Positions 1 to 7,931 of a stretch of DNA of 64,000 nt are shown piece after piece (position 1 is the stretch's first letter; every line of letters begins with the position of its first letter). Source of the stretch: Polyangiaceae bacterium (GTDB lineage Bacteria; Myxococcota_A; Polyangia; Polyangiales; Polyangiaceae); NCBI GenBank assembly GCA_947475525.1, contig CANJMI010000002.1, positions 62,001 to 126,000 of the forward strand, in the 5' to 3' direction. Both the position numbers and the translations under genes were made by a program. The notes under the pieces were generated by a model that ran no database searches, was not told the origin of the DNA, and saw nothing but the letters and a program-made list of their open reading frames with translations.

Positions 1-152
1 ACCTCCTCGGCGGCCTCCTCGGCGACCTCCTCGCGCGCTGCGGCGTCGGTGGCTGCGGCGTCGGTGGTTGTGGCTGCGACGCCATTGGCGTCGTCGTCAG
101 AAGTCGTGGTGGCCGTGCCGGGCTCGTCGACGATCGGGTCGGGGATGCTCAT
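1..152 (-). CDS. N-terminal 50 residues of an unidentified acidic, Ala/Thr-rich protein (cut by window edge)
   Basis: Only the first 50 codons are visible. The peptide starts MSIPDPIVDEPG and continues as low-complexity Thr/Asp/Ala sequence ending in Glu-Glu-Val/Ala repeats. There is no signal peptide and no recognisable domain. The gene lies 97 bases downstream of argB on the same strand, so it could be the third gene of an argC-argB transcript, although the gap allows its own promoter. An acidic Ala/Glu-rich leader precedes the folded domain in many proteins of high-GC Gram-negatives, so no function can be assigned. Confidence 0.6.
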   Translation of the reverse strand, partial: MSIPDPIVDEPGTATTTSDDDANGVAATTTDAAATDAAAREEVAEEAAEE

Positions 153-249
153 CGAAGTCTCTCTCGCGTAGGGCGAGCGTTATAGCTCGTTTCCCCAAGA
201 GCGTGCGAATCGCTGGCAAGAGCTGACGTGACGTTATGTTCGGTAATTA

Positions 250-1056
250 TCACGTGAACGCGGTTCCAACGCTGCCGGGCGAGGCGAGCTCGCGGCTGAG
301 GTCGCCTTCGCCGATGCACCCGACGATGTGCACGCGCCCGACCCCGGCACGCACCGCCGCGAACGCCTCCTCTACTTTCGGGATCATGCCTGCGGTGATC
401 ACCCCGTCGTCGATCAGCTGCATGGCCTCGGTCTCGCCGATCCGGGTGATGCGGCTCGATGGATCGCGCACGTCGCGCAAGAGGCCCGGTATGTCGCTGA
501 CGAGGACGAGGGCCTCGGCGCCGAGCGCGATCGCCACTTCATTGGCGACGACGTCCGCGTTGATGTTGAAGATCTCGCCGTCCTTGGAGGCACCGATGCA
601 CGCGATCACCGGGATGTGCCCCGCGCCGTTCAGCAGCTCGATAAGCTCGCGGTTTACGCCGACGACGTCGCCGACGAGGCCGAGACAGACCGGCTCGGCA
701 GGCCCGCCCCGCAAGACCGTAGGCGGGCGACGTGTGGCCGCGACGACGAGCGACGACGCGCCGTGAAGGCCCACCGGATGCGCGCCGGCCGCGAGCAGCG
801 CGGCGCACGTGTCGATGTTGAGTTTGCCGCCGACCACCATCTTGAGCGCGTCGAGCGCAGCGGCGTCGGTGACGCGCCGTCCTGCGATTTTCACGGGCGT
901 TTGGCCGAGCTTCTCTTGAAGGGCGCTGGTCTGCGGCCCGCCTCCGTGCACCACGACCACGCGCGTGCCGCCGGCCGCGATTCTCGCGACATCTCGTGCG
1001 ACCGCGTGGAGGCCTGCGCCTTCAATGGCGTTGCCCCCGAGCTTAACGACGATCAC
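250..1056 (-). CDS. argB: Acetylglutamate kinase
   Basis: This enzyme phosphorylates N-acetylglutamate with ATP to N-acetylglutamyl-5-phosphate, the second step of arginine synthesis, in the cytosol. The 268 residues cover the whole amino-acid-kinase fold. KLGGNA (residues 5-10) and HGGGPQ (37-42) form the phosphate-binding glycine loops, FNINADVVANEVA is the conserved substrate/ATP segment, and GMIPKV near the C-terminus carries the catalytic Lys. The length fits the short, typically hexameric or dimeric ArgB class. The start codon overlaps the argC stop (ATGA), so the two genes are translationally coupled and co-transcribed. The family assignment is secure. Confidence 0.97.
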   Translation of the reverse strand: MIVVKLGGNAIEGAGLHAVARDVARIAAGGTRVVVVHGGGPQTSALQEKLGQTPVKIAGRRVTDAAALDALKMVVGGKLNIDTCAALLAAGAHPVGLHGASSLVVAATRRPPTVLRGGPAEPVCLGLVGDVVGVNRELIELLNGAGHIPVIACIGASKDGEIFNINADVVANEVAIALGAEALVLVSDIPGLLRDVRDPSSRITRIGETEAMQLIDDGVITAGMIPKVEEAFAAVRAGVGRVHIVGCIGEGDLSRELASPGSVGTAFT

Positions 1057-2105
1057 GGGTAGCCCCCGGGATCTTGCAGTGTCGTGGTTTCGTCGAGGCC
1101 GAGGGCGATGTTCATCGATTGAATGGCTTGGCCCGCTCCGCCCTTGATGAGGTTATCGATCGCGCTGAACGCCACCAGCGTGCGCACGTCGCCGAGTGCA
1201 GGTCCGAGCGTGAAGCCGACCTCGACGTAGTGTGAACCGCTGACGGCCACGACCTCCGGCAGACGCCCGCGAGGGACGCGCACGAAGGGCTCGTTCGCGT
1301 AGGCGGCTTCGTACGCGGCAGCGATGGTGGTCTCGTCGGTCGACGCGGGGAGGGTGACGAAGCTCGAGACGAAAATGCCGCGTGTAAGCGGGGCCGACAC
1401 CGGGACGAAATCGAAGCGCACGTCGTTCGCGCCGGCGGAGGCGAGCGTCTCTACGATCTCGGGTACGTGTTGATGGCTGAGCGGCTTGTAGGTCTTCAAG
1501 TTTTGCGCGCGCACGGGATGATGCGTGCCGGCTGCTGCGGCGGCGCCGCTGCCACTCGAGCCTGTGATAGCGAGCGTGCGTACGTCCCCGCGGAGGAGGC
1601 CCGCGCGCGCGAGCGGCAAGAGGCCAAGCTCGGTCGCGGTCGCGAAGCACCCTGGTGATGCGATGATGCGCGCCTTCGCGATGCGCTCGCGGTTCAGCTC
1701 GGGTAGGCCGTACACCGCTTGGGCGAAGAGCTCGGGGCAGGGGTGTGTTTGGCCGTAGAAGTGTGCGTAAGCGGCGGCATCCTTCAGCCGAAAGTCGCCC
1801 GAGAGGTCGATGATCCGCGGCACGTCGGTTGCGGCGAGTCGCGCGACGAACGACGCGGCCACCTTGTGCGGTAGCGCGAGCAGGACGACGTCCATTCCCG
1901 CGGCGGCTTGCTCGGGGGCGATGTTCTCGAACCGGAGCTCGGTGCGACCTTCGAGGTTCGGGTGCGCGGCAGAGAGCAACTCACCGACGTGATCGATCGA
2001 TGAAACCCGCGTAAGCTCGACGTCCGGGTGCAAGAGAAGTCGGCGAATCAGCTCGTTCGCGCCGTAGCCACTGCCACCGATCACCGCTGCCTTGAACCGC
2101 TTCAT
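1053..2105 (-). CDS. argC: N-acetyl-gamma-glutamyl-phosphate reductase
   Basis: This enzyme catalyses the NADPH-dependent reduction of N-acetylglutamyl phosphate to the semialdehyde, the third step of arginine synthesis. The protein has 350 residues with the Rossmann motif GGSGYGANE (10-18) and the nucleophile Cys153 in ASPGCFATA; a second Gly/Ser-rich loop (GSSGSGAAAAAG) and the C-terminal catalytic half are also present. The start was chosen because AGGAGG lies seven bases upstream of this ATG, while a longer in-frame extension would be Arg/Lys-rich and unrelated to the family. The gene is first of the argC-argB pair and diverges from the M20 peptidase gene across about 80 bases. Confidence 0.96.
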   Translation of the reverse strand: MKRFKAAVIGGSGYGANELIRRLLLHPDVELTRVSSIDHVGELLSAAHPNLEGRTELRFENIAPEQAAAGMDVVLLALPHKVAASFVARLAATDVPRIIDLSGDFRLKDAAAYAHFYGQTHPCPELFAQAVYGLPELNRERIAKARIIASPGCFATATELGLLPLARAGLLRGDVRTLAITGSSGSGAAAAAGTHHPVRAQNLKTYKPLSHQHVPEIVETLASAGANDVRFDFVPVSAPLTRGIFVSSFVTLPASTDETTIAAAYEAAYANEPFVRVPRGRLPEVVAVSGSHYVEVGFTLGPALGDVRTLVAFSAIDNLIKGGAGQAIQSMNIALGLDETTTLQDPGGYP

Positions 2106-2185
2106 CTCGAGCCTCCTCTTTGGCTTCTGACTACGAGGTTGGTAGCGCGGATGCAATCGGCCCGCCGCTCTGTCATGGTGAGCGC

Positions 2186-3373
2186 ATGTCCGACGCGAAG
2201 CATGCGGCCGCCCTCGCGCGCTGCCGCGGTCAAGAGGACGCGATGTTGGCCGAGCTCGAGCGCATCGTGACCCTCAACTCCCACACCGGTAATCGCGCGG
2301 GAGGGACGCGCGTCGCTGAGCTTCTTGCGAGTGAATTTGCTGCGATCCATGGCCTTAACGTGCGCATGGAGCCGAGTGACCTCTACGCGCCGCATCTCGT
2401 GATCGCCAATGACAAGGCTCGCTTATCGGAGGGGTGCGTCGCCCTCGTCGGGCACTTCGATACGGTGTTTCCCCCCGGCACCTTCGAGGGGTTTCGCCTC
2501 GACGGTGGCCTCGTGCGTGGCCCTGGCGTGCTCGACATGAAGGGTGGCATCGTGGTCGTGCTGACGGCGCTGCGGGCGCTTGCGGCCGAAGGACTTTTGG
2601 CCGAGCTGCCCGTGCGCATCGTGCTCGTCTCCGATGAGGAGGTCGGCTCCCCCGAGGGAGCGGGGGTCATCACGCGTGAGCTTGCGGGTGCGGCGTGTGC
2701 GCTCACGTTCGAGTCGGGCCGCGCGAAGGACGCCATCATCACGCAGCGCAAAGGAACCGGGAGCATCCGGCTCGTCGCCTACGGTCGAGCCGCGCATTCG
2801 GGCAACAACCACGCGGACGGCGTCAACGCGATTTGGGCGCTCGCCCGCGCGATCGAAGCGGCGCAGGGGCTCACGGACTACGCGCGCGGCATCACGATCA
2901 ACACCGGAACGATTTCGGGCGGTCAAGGGCGCAACACCGTCCCCGATTGCGCGGAGGCCCTCCTCGACTTGCGCTTCATTGCACGCGCCGACGGCGAGGC
3001 GGCCATCGACCGGCTTCGCGAGGTCGCGGCGAAGGCCGGCGACAGCGTGCCTGGTGCGCGGGTCGAGCTTATCGGTGGCCTCGCGCGTCCGCCGCTCGAA
3101 CGGTCCGACGCGAACGTGGCGCTCTACCGGGAGTACGCCGAGTGCGCGCGCGCGGTGGGTCTCGGCTCGGCTGAAGCGGCGCTCGTCGGGGGAGGCTCGG
3201 ATGCGGCGACGACGGCCGCAATCGGCATCGCGTCGATCGACGGACTGGGGCCGCGCGGCAAAGGTTTTCACACCGTAGACGAGCAGTTCGAGCTAGCGAC
3301 GCTCGTGCCAAAAACCGAGGCGCTCATCCGGTTTTTGCTCGGTCGTCTCCCGAGCGGACTCGGGGCGCGATGA
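2186..3373 (+). CDS. M20 family zinc metallopeptidase (carboxypeptidase G2/ArgE-like)
   Basis: This is a di-zinc amidohydrolase of the M20/glutamate carboxypeptidase class, 395 residues. The metal and catalytic residues are all visible: His90 and Asp92 in GHFDT, Asp117 in LDMKGG, Glu151-Glu152 in SDEEVGSPEG, Glu176 in FESGR and the C-terminal His in GKGFHTVDE. The dimerisation lid with GRAAHSGN lies between them. The start used is the ATG before SDAKHAA; an earlier in-frame ATG overlaps the argC leader and reads as non-conserved sequence. Divergence from argCB suggests a possible acetylornithine or N-acyl-glutamate deacylase role, but sequence alone cannot separate ArgE, CPG2 and other M20 specificities. 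The stop overlaps the next gene by ATGA. Confidence 0.88.
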   Translation: MSDAKHAAALARCRGQEDAMLAELERIVTLNSHTGNRAGGTRVAELLASEFAAIHGLNVRMEPSDLYAPHLVIANDKARLSEGCVALVGHFDTVFPPGTFEGFRLDGGLVRGPGVLDMKGGIVVVLTALRALAAEGLLAELPVRIVLVSDEEVGSPEGAGVITRELAGAACALTFESGRAKDAIITQRKGTGSIRLVAYGRAAHSGNNHADGVNAIWALARAIEAAQGLTDYARGITINTGTISGGQGRNTVPDCAEALLDLRFIARADGEAAIDRLREVAAKAGDSVPGARVELIGGLARPPLERSDANVALYREYAECARAVGLGSAEAALVGGGSDAATTAAIGIASIDGLGPRGKGFHTVDEQFELATLVPKTEALIRFLLGRLPSGLGAR

Positions 3374-4419
3374 CCCACGTTCGCGTGTTGTTTTGCGCCG
3401 TGTTCGGGATCTCGGTCGCGGGGAGCGTCGCGTGTTCGTCCGACCATCGTGCCCTCGAAAAGAAGCCCGATGCGACGGTCTCCTCGAGTGCGGTGACGGG
3501 CTCGGGTGGAGCCACGGTCGCGACCACGGCGGCTTCGAGCGGCAGCGGCGCGGGCGGCACAGGGCCGGTTGAGCCCGACGTTGTGACGGGGCTCACGTTC
3601 GTCAACGGGGTCGTGGACGCCGACGCCGCAAGCTTCTGCTTTTTGCGCCATCCCACCGGCGCGATGGGCGAGTTGCCCTGGCCCTCGGCCGCCGGCGTGC
3701 CGTTCGCGCACGCGGCGAAAGTCGACCTCGAGGCGCTCGGCTTGAAAGGTCACGACATCGAAGTAAAGGCGGTCATCGGAACCGCCGCGGCCATCGGTGC
3801 AAAGACGTGCGCCGCCCTCGAGTCAGCGCCAGGCGTCCTCGTGCGGTCGCTCGCCATCGTGCCGGCCAGCGCATTCGATGAACCGCGCCATCTCGTGCTC
3901 GTCGCGGACGGGTGCGTCGGTGGGGAGACGCATACCGCGCCGCAAGAGAGCGCCGTGTGCGGGATGGCGTACGCGGCAAACAAGCCGACAGCTGGCCTCG
4001 TCGCGGGATACCTCTCCGGCTTGGGTGCGGTGGGCGCGCTGCGCATGCAGTTCGTTCACGCGGTGGTCGGGATGTCGTCGCCGGCGAGCATCGGTGTCGC
4101 GCCGGGCATCGATGGAGCGATGCTCGACAGCGTGGCAACGAACTGGACGCTCGGGGCTATCGTTCCGAGTCCGCCTTACGCCGCGATGGCGCTCGCGGAT
4201 TTAATCGATCCGCCCAAAGCCCGCATCGCGGTCTCCTCCTCGAGCGGCAACGCGGACGTCGTCTTCGCTGTGGCGCTCTCGAACGGCGCAGTGAACGGCG
4301 GGACGCTCATGGACGGTGACGGCCTGGCCTTTGTCGGCGTAGGCGCCTCGCCCGGTGTGCCGAGTGGCGCGTGGTGGCACGCATATACCTATGTCGCGCT
4401 TCACGTACCGAAACCATGA
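3370..4419 (+). CDS. Lipoprotein of unknown function
   Basis: The 349-residue product has a signal peptide and a lipobox ending at Cys22 (SVACSS), then a linker rich in Ser, Thr, Ala and Gly, and then a roughly 280-residue globular part beginning TGLTFVNGVVDAD. Several Cys residues in the mature part (FCFL, KTCA, DGCVGG, AVCGM) suggest disulfides. The architecture is typical of myxobacterial surface or periplasmic lipoproteins, but I do not recognise the domain. Its ATG overlaps the M20 peptidase stop, so translation is coupled and the two products may share a substrate or pathway. Confidence 0.85.
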   Translation: MTHVRVLFCAVFGISVAGSVACSSDHRALEKKPDATVSSSAVTGSGGATVATTAASSGSGAGGTGPVEPDVVTGLTFVNGVVDADAASFCFLRHPTGAMGELPWPSAAGVPFAHAAKVDLEALGLKGHDIEVKAVIGTAAAIGAKTCAALESAPGVLVRSLAIVPASAFDEPRHLVLVADGCVGGETHTAPQESAVCGMAYAANKPTAGLVAGYLSGLGAVGALRMQFVHAVVGMSSPASIGVAPGIDGAMLDSVATNWTLGAIVPSPPYAAMALADLIDPPKARIAVSSSSGNADVVFAVALSNGAVNGGTLMDGDGLAFVGVGASPGVPSGAWWHAYTYVALHVPKP

Positions 4420-4440
4420 GCGCCCCCGTGATCCTCACAC

Positions 4441-4494
4441 TTCTTCACAATTAACCCCGAACGTTCTTCACAGGGCAGCTCCACATTCTTCTCA
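4441..4494 (+). promoter_or_regulatory. Three 9-bp direct repeats upstream of the stress-response operon
   Basis: TTCTTCACA occurs at 4441-4449 and again at 4464-4472, and a one-mismatch copy TTCTTCTCA lies at 4486-4494. The periods are 23 and 22 bp, close to two helical turns, so all three face the same side of the DNA. The array ends 36 bases before the start codon of the Spy-like gene, where an activator would bind. OmpR-type regulators bind direct repeats, so the response regulator encoded downstream is the obvious candidate, by inference. Confidence 0.45.
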
Positions 4495-4529
4495 GACGGC
4501 GCGGCTATCGCGCTGAGAAGGACAAAGAG

Positions 4530-5036
4530 ATGCTTGGTTTTCTAATTGGTTCGGCGTGTTTGGTTGGGCTCGTGGCGACGCGTCGTCGTGGCAGTTGCGG
4601 AGTCTCGGCGTCGCGATGCGGGTCCCTCGGCGACTCTTCTCGCGTGGATAGGTGCGGTCGGCCCGGGTCAGGAACGTTCGGTCGCGGGGGCGGAATGTTT
4701 GGCTTCCTCGCGAGCCTGAATCTCTCGCGCCAGCAGTGGAAGGCGGCGCGTTCGGCGACCGATGACTTTCGTGCCGAGGCCGCGAAGCATCGCGCCGAAG
4801 TGAACGCGAGCCGCGATGAATTGGGGACGCTGCTGAAGGCGGCCACGTTCGACGAAGGAGCGCTCGGACCGATGTTTGCGCGGCACGATGAGGTGCTTGG
4901 GAAGTTGCGGCCTGCGTTTGCGACCTTGGTCGCGAAGGTCCATGCGACGCTCGAACCCGGGCAGCGCGAGCGCCTCGCCGAGTTCGTCGACCTTGGCCCT
5001 CTCGGGTTTGCAATTGTTGGCCGCACGTGCCGTTGA
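4530..5036 (+). CDS. Spy/CpxP-like periplasmic stress (heavy-metal sensor type) protein
   Basis: The 168-residue protein has a hydrophobic N-terminus (LGFLIGSACLVGLVA), an Arg/Gly/Ser-rich linker and a C-terminal all-helical part of about 90 residues. That part includes LNLSRQQWKAARSATDDF, RDELGTLLKAA, MFARHDEVLGKLRP and LEPGQRERLAEF. Two helical hairpins with an L-x-x-x-Q-x-x-x-x motif are the pattern of Spy/CpxP/ZraP-like periplasmic chaperone-sensors; here LEPGQRERL replaces LTPEQR. It is the first gene of a unit with a small peptide, a response regulator and a kinase, which matches the cpxP-cpxRA arrangement. The family call rests on pattern and context, not on strict motif identity. Confidence 0.72.
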   Translation: MLGFLIGSACLVGLVATRRRGSCGVSASRCGSLGDSSRVDRCGRPGSGTFGRGGGMFGFLASLNLSRQQWKAARSATDDFRAEAAKHRAEVNASRDELGTLLKAATFDEGALGPMFARHDEVLGKLRPAFATLVAKVHATLEPGQRERLAEFVDLGPLGFAIVGRTCR

Positions 5037-5049
5037 AAGGAGCACGCCC

Positions 5050-5166
5050 ATGAAACGACGTATTGTAAGGATTCTCTTGGTTTTAGGGATGATCGGAGGC
5101 TTCGGCGCGGAAGTGGTCCACGCGCGGTGCGGCCATCGGGCGTGCCCGCGGGCGGTCCAAGGCTGA
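5050..5166 (+). CDS. 38-residue exported Cys/His peptide between stress protein and response regulator
   Basis: An ATG eight bases after GAAAGGAG opens a 38-codon frame. The product has a basic N-terminus (MKRRIVR), a hydrophobic stretch ILLVLGMIGGFGA, and a short tail VVHARCGHRACPRAVQG. It could be a cleaved secreted peptide or a single-pass membrane peptide exposing RCGHRACP, a possible metal- or redox-responsive Cys/His cluster. It lies 13 bases after the Spy-like gene and 19 bases before the response regulator, so it is probably co-transcribed. The strong ribosome-binding site and signal-like composition are the evidence for a real gene; I know of no named family. Confidence 0.55.
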   Translation: MKRRIVRILLVLGMIGGFGAEVVHARCGHRACPRAVQG

Positions 5167-5185
5167 TAGGATTGGGATCGCGACG

Positions 5186-5872
5186 ATGACTCACCGCGTG
5201 CTGCTGGTAGACGACGACACTCGGCTCCACGAGCTGCTCTCGACATACCTGTCGCAGAATGGATTTCTCGTCACGGGCGCAGCCGACGGTCGAACAGGCC
5301 TCGCTGCGCTCGAGTCGGGGACATTCGACGCGGTGCTTCTCGACGTGATGATGCCGGGTCTCGACGGCATCGAGGTGTGCCGTCGCATCAGGGCCACGTC
5401 GCGCATCCCGATTCTCATGCTGACGGCGAAAGGCGACGAGACCGATCGCGTCGTGGGCCTCGAGCTTGGCGCCGACGACTACGTCTCGAAGCCATTCAGC
5501 CCGCGGGAGTTGCTCGCCCGGCTGCGAGCTCTCATCCGCCGCGCGCAGCCCGCTTCGGCGAGCGATGCGCTCCTTGTCGGCGAGCTCTCCATCGACGTTG
5601 GCGGACGGGTCGTCACGATGGCGGGCCATCCGATCGAGCTCACCGGCGTCGAGTTCGATATCCTCGTCACGCTCGCAAAACGTGCGGGCCGCGTCGTTGC
5701 GCGGGAGGGATTGCTCGCGGCCGCGGGGCGCGACGACGTGACCGTCAGTGAGCGCACCGTCGATGTGCACGTTTCTCACTTGCGTCAAAAGCTAGGGGAC
5801 GACTCGCGCGCGCCCGTCTTGATAAAGACGGTGCGGGGGGTCGGCTACGTGCTCACGAAGGAGCGCGGGTGA
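5186..5872 (+). CDS. OmpR/PhoB-family response regulator (CpxR-like)
   Basis: This is a two-component DNA-binding regulator of 228 residues. The receiver domain (1-118) has the acidic pocket Asp9-Asp10-Asp11, phospho-acceptor Asp53 in LLDVMMPG, Thr80 and Lys102 in SKPFSPREL. The C-terminal winged helix (about 130-226) includes ELTGVEFDILVTLAKRAGRV and the recognition-helix segment SERTVDVHVSHLRQKLGDD, followed by the hairpin IKTVRGVGYVL. The stop overlaps the kinase start by one base (TGATG), so the pair is cognate. The three repeats upstream of the operon may be its binding site. Confidence 0.95.
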   Translation: MTHRVLLVDDDTRLHELLSTYLSQNGFLVTGAADGRTGLAALESGTFDAVLLDVMMPGLDGIEVCRRIRATSRIPILMLTAKGDETDRVVGLELGADDYVSKPFSPRELLARLRALIRRAQPASASDALLVGELSIDVGGRVVTMAGHPIELTGVEFDILVTLAKRAGRVVAREGLLAAAGRDDVTVSERTVDVHVSHLRQKLGDDSRAPVLIKTVRGVGYVLTKERG

Positions 5873-6852
5873 TGCGCCAGCGTCGTCGTCCGCCTTTGAA
5901 GCGGCGCATCTTTCGCTGGTTTGGCACGGCGATCTTCGCGACCGCGGTGCTCGTTGGCTCGGTCTCGCGCAGGGCAACGTGCGATGGCCCGACCCTCGCC
6001 CTCGCGCTCGTTCCGCTGCTTGCGGTCGTGTGGGTGGCGTCAGGCATGATCGCACGGCGCCTGTCGCGGCCTGCGTTCGAGCTGGCACGGGTGGCCGGCG
6101 AGCTCGGGTCGGGGAACCTCTCGGCGCGCACGGCCCTCCGCAGGTGCGGCCCCGCGATCGATGACGAATTCGTCGTCATGCACCGCGCCTTTGACGAGAT
6201 GGCCGAGCGATTGGAGGCGCAGCTTCGCGCGCAGAAAGAGCTCCTTGCGGCCGTGTCGCACGAGCTCCGAACGCCGCTCGCACGGATGCGTCTGCTCGTG
6301 GAGATGGGTCGTGACGGGGTGCCGCGTCCGACGACCTTCGATGAGCTCGAGCGCGAAGTCATCGAGATCGATGCGCTCGTCGGCGACTTGCTCGCAAACT
6401 CGCGGCTCGACTTTCATGTTTTGCAACGCGCCCCGCTCGACGCGTCCGACGTTGCACGTATGTCCCTCATCCGCGCCGGCATCTCGCCCGCGTTGCTGCG
6501 GACGACGGGGCCTCTGCCGCTCGCCGGTGACGAAGGCCTTCTTCTCCGCGCGCTAGCTAATTTACTGAGAAATGCGCAGGAGCACGGCGGGGGGCTCGAC
6601 GTTTTTATCGTGGAGGCGAAGGACGGCGTCGTGCGCTTGATGGCCGAAGATCGCGGCCCCGGCTTGCCCGTCGGTGATGCCTCCGCGCTCTTCGAGCCGT
6701 TCGCCCAAAAATCGGAGGGCGCGACGAAGGGCACGCTCGGCCTCGGACTCGCGCTCGTCAAACGCATCGCGGAGGCCCACGGTGGTCGCGTGTTCGCCGA
6801 GCCGGCCCTGCCACGCGGCGCGCGGGTGGGGTTCGAGTTGCCGATGGCGTGA
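5872..6852 (+). CDS. Sensor histidine kinase with minimal sensor region (CpxA-like)
   Basis: The protein has 326 residues. Two membrane segments (about 17-31 and 41-60) are separated by only about ten residues, so there is almost no periplasmic sensor domain. A HAMP-like linker follows (RRLSRPAFELARVAGELG), then a HisKA domain with phospho-acceptor His130 in AAVSHELRTPL, and an HATPase domain with an N box (LANLLRNAQEHG), G1 (EDRGPGLP) and G2 (GTLGLGLALVKRIAEAHGG). It acts with the response regulator just upstream. The lack of a sensor domain suggests signal input from a partner, such as the Spy-like protein or the small peptide, or from the membrane itself. Confidence 0.93.
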   Translation: MRQRRRPPLKRRIFRWFGTAIFATAVLVGSVSRRATCDGPTLALALVPLLAVVWVASGMIARRLSRPAFELARVAGELGSGNLSARTALRRCGPAIDDEFVVMHRAFDEMAERLEAQLRAQKELLAAVSHELRTPLARMRLLVEMGRDGVPRPTTFDELEREVIEIDALVGDLLANSRLDFHVLQRAPLDASDVARMSLIRAGISPALLRTTGPLPLAGDEGLLLRALANLLRNAQEHGGGLDVFIVEAKDGVVRLMAEDRGPGLPVGDASALFEPFAQKSEGATKGTLGLGLALVKRIAEAHGGRVFAEPALPRGARVGFELPMA

Positions 6853-6898
6853 AGTCGCTTGCGCCAAGCACAAGCAGCCTTGGCTCACCGTCGTTGCT

Positions 6899-7861
6899 TC
6901 AGCGCGGCCGCAGGCGCTCACGGAATTGCACAACGAGTCGCTCCCACAGCTCTTGCTCGACGGGATCGCGATCGAACCGGTCGACGAAGTAGTCGTCGAG
7001 CTGCCGGCGCATCGGCTCGTCGGTGATTCCGTACTCGCGTTGCGTCTCCAGGGCGCGGCTTGGTTCCACCGAACACGCGGCGCAGAGTGCGGCGTAGCGC
7101 GATGCGGTCCAGAGCGAGAGGTCGGGCGCCGCAGCGGGCGTCGTGCGGACCGGGGGCGGAGGCGGCGAACGATGGGGCGGCGCTCCCGGGGGCGTCGCGG
7201 CCTGCGCGCTTCCTTGGGTTGGTGTTGGTGGGTAGCCCGGCGCGCCCGCGGGACGCGGACTCACGGCGTACGATTCGCCGTAGACCACGGGAGCCGCTGG
7301 CGATGTCCCGCTTGGGTTTTGCGTCCACGGTAAGGCGGGCGTCGCGCCACCCGCGGGCGATGCGTTGCCTGCGAGCAGCGCGTGGAGCGGAGAGATCGGC
7401 GGGGTCGCCGGCGTCTGCGAGAGCGACATCGGCAAAGCCGGCTCTGAAAAAGCGGCTACCGCTGCGAAGGTCGGCGGCGCTTGCGGCACGAAGCGCGCGC
7501 GCTGTTGTTCCGCCTCATTGTGAGCTTGCGTCCCCGGCGCGGCGTCACCGAGGGAGGGCTTCGGAGGCAGGCTTCCGAGCCAGGCGGGGGGCGCCGGCTC
7601 GAGTGGTCCCGGCAGTGGCGCGGCCACCGACGTCACGCGCTGGCGCAGGCCGACCCAGGCGTCGCGCATTCGCTGCCAGGCTGGCCCGCCATCGGATTCG
7701 AGTGCCGTCACGAGCGCGACGAGCACTTCGTGGGCGCATTCCAGTTCCTCTTGCGTCGGTTGGGTCCGAAGCCCCATCCGCTGCGGAAACCGGACGAGCT
7801 CGTCTCGAGGCGTCTGAAGAAGCTCGCGGACAAGTAGCGCTGCACGGTCCGGGTTCGTCAT
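6899..7861 (-). CDS. Proline-rich protein of unknown function with a Trp-containing C-terminal module
   Basis: The 320 residues divide into three parts. A helical N-terminal region (1-90) includes RELLQTPRDELVRFPQRMG and helices with AHEVLVALVTALES. A long Pro/Ala-rich disordered linker covers about 90-240. A compact C-terminal segment of about 75 residues runs from LSLWTASRYAALCAACSVEP to ELWERLVVQFRERLRPR. There is no signal peptide, so the protein is probably cytosolic. The C-terminal module, with its LWTASRYAALC start and acidic FVDRFDRDPVEQ, looks like a protein-interaction domain, but I cannot name it. The gene is convergent with the kinase gene and transcribed apart from its leftward neighbour. 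Confidence 0.78.
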   Translation of the reverse strand: MTNPDRAALLVRELLQTPRDELVRFPQRMGLRTQPTQEELECAHEVLVALVTALESDGGPAWQRMRDAWVGLRQRVTSVAAPLPGPLEPAPPAWLGSLPPKPSLGDAAPGTQAHNEAEQQRARFVPQAPPTFAAVAAFSEPALPMSLSQTPATPPISPLHALLAGNASPAGGATPALPWTQNPSGTSPAAPVVYGESYAVSPRPAGAPGYPPTPTQGSAQAATPPGAPPHRSPPPPPVRTTPAAAPDLSLWTASRYAALCAACSVEPSRALETQREYGITDEPMRRQLDDYFVDRFDRDPVEQELWERLVVQFRERLRPR

Positions 7862-7931
7862 GCCTCGCTCGGCTTCCCTATATCACGGACATTCGCCTGC
7901 GGGCGCCTGCCGGCGTCCCCCCAACGCGGCC

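Noticed and set aside
4505-5788. A long leftward frame over the stress operon
   Set aside because: It crosses four genes with clear signatures on the other strand and has no motif of its own.
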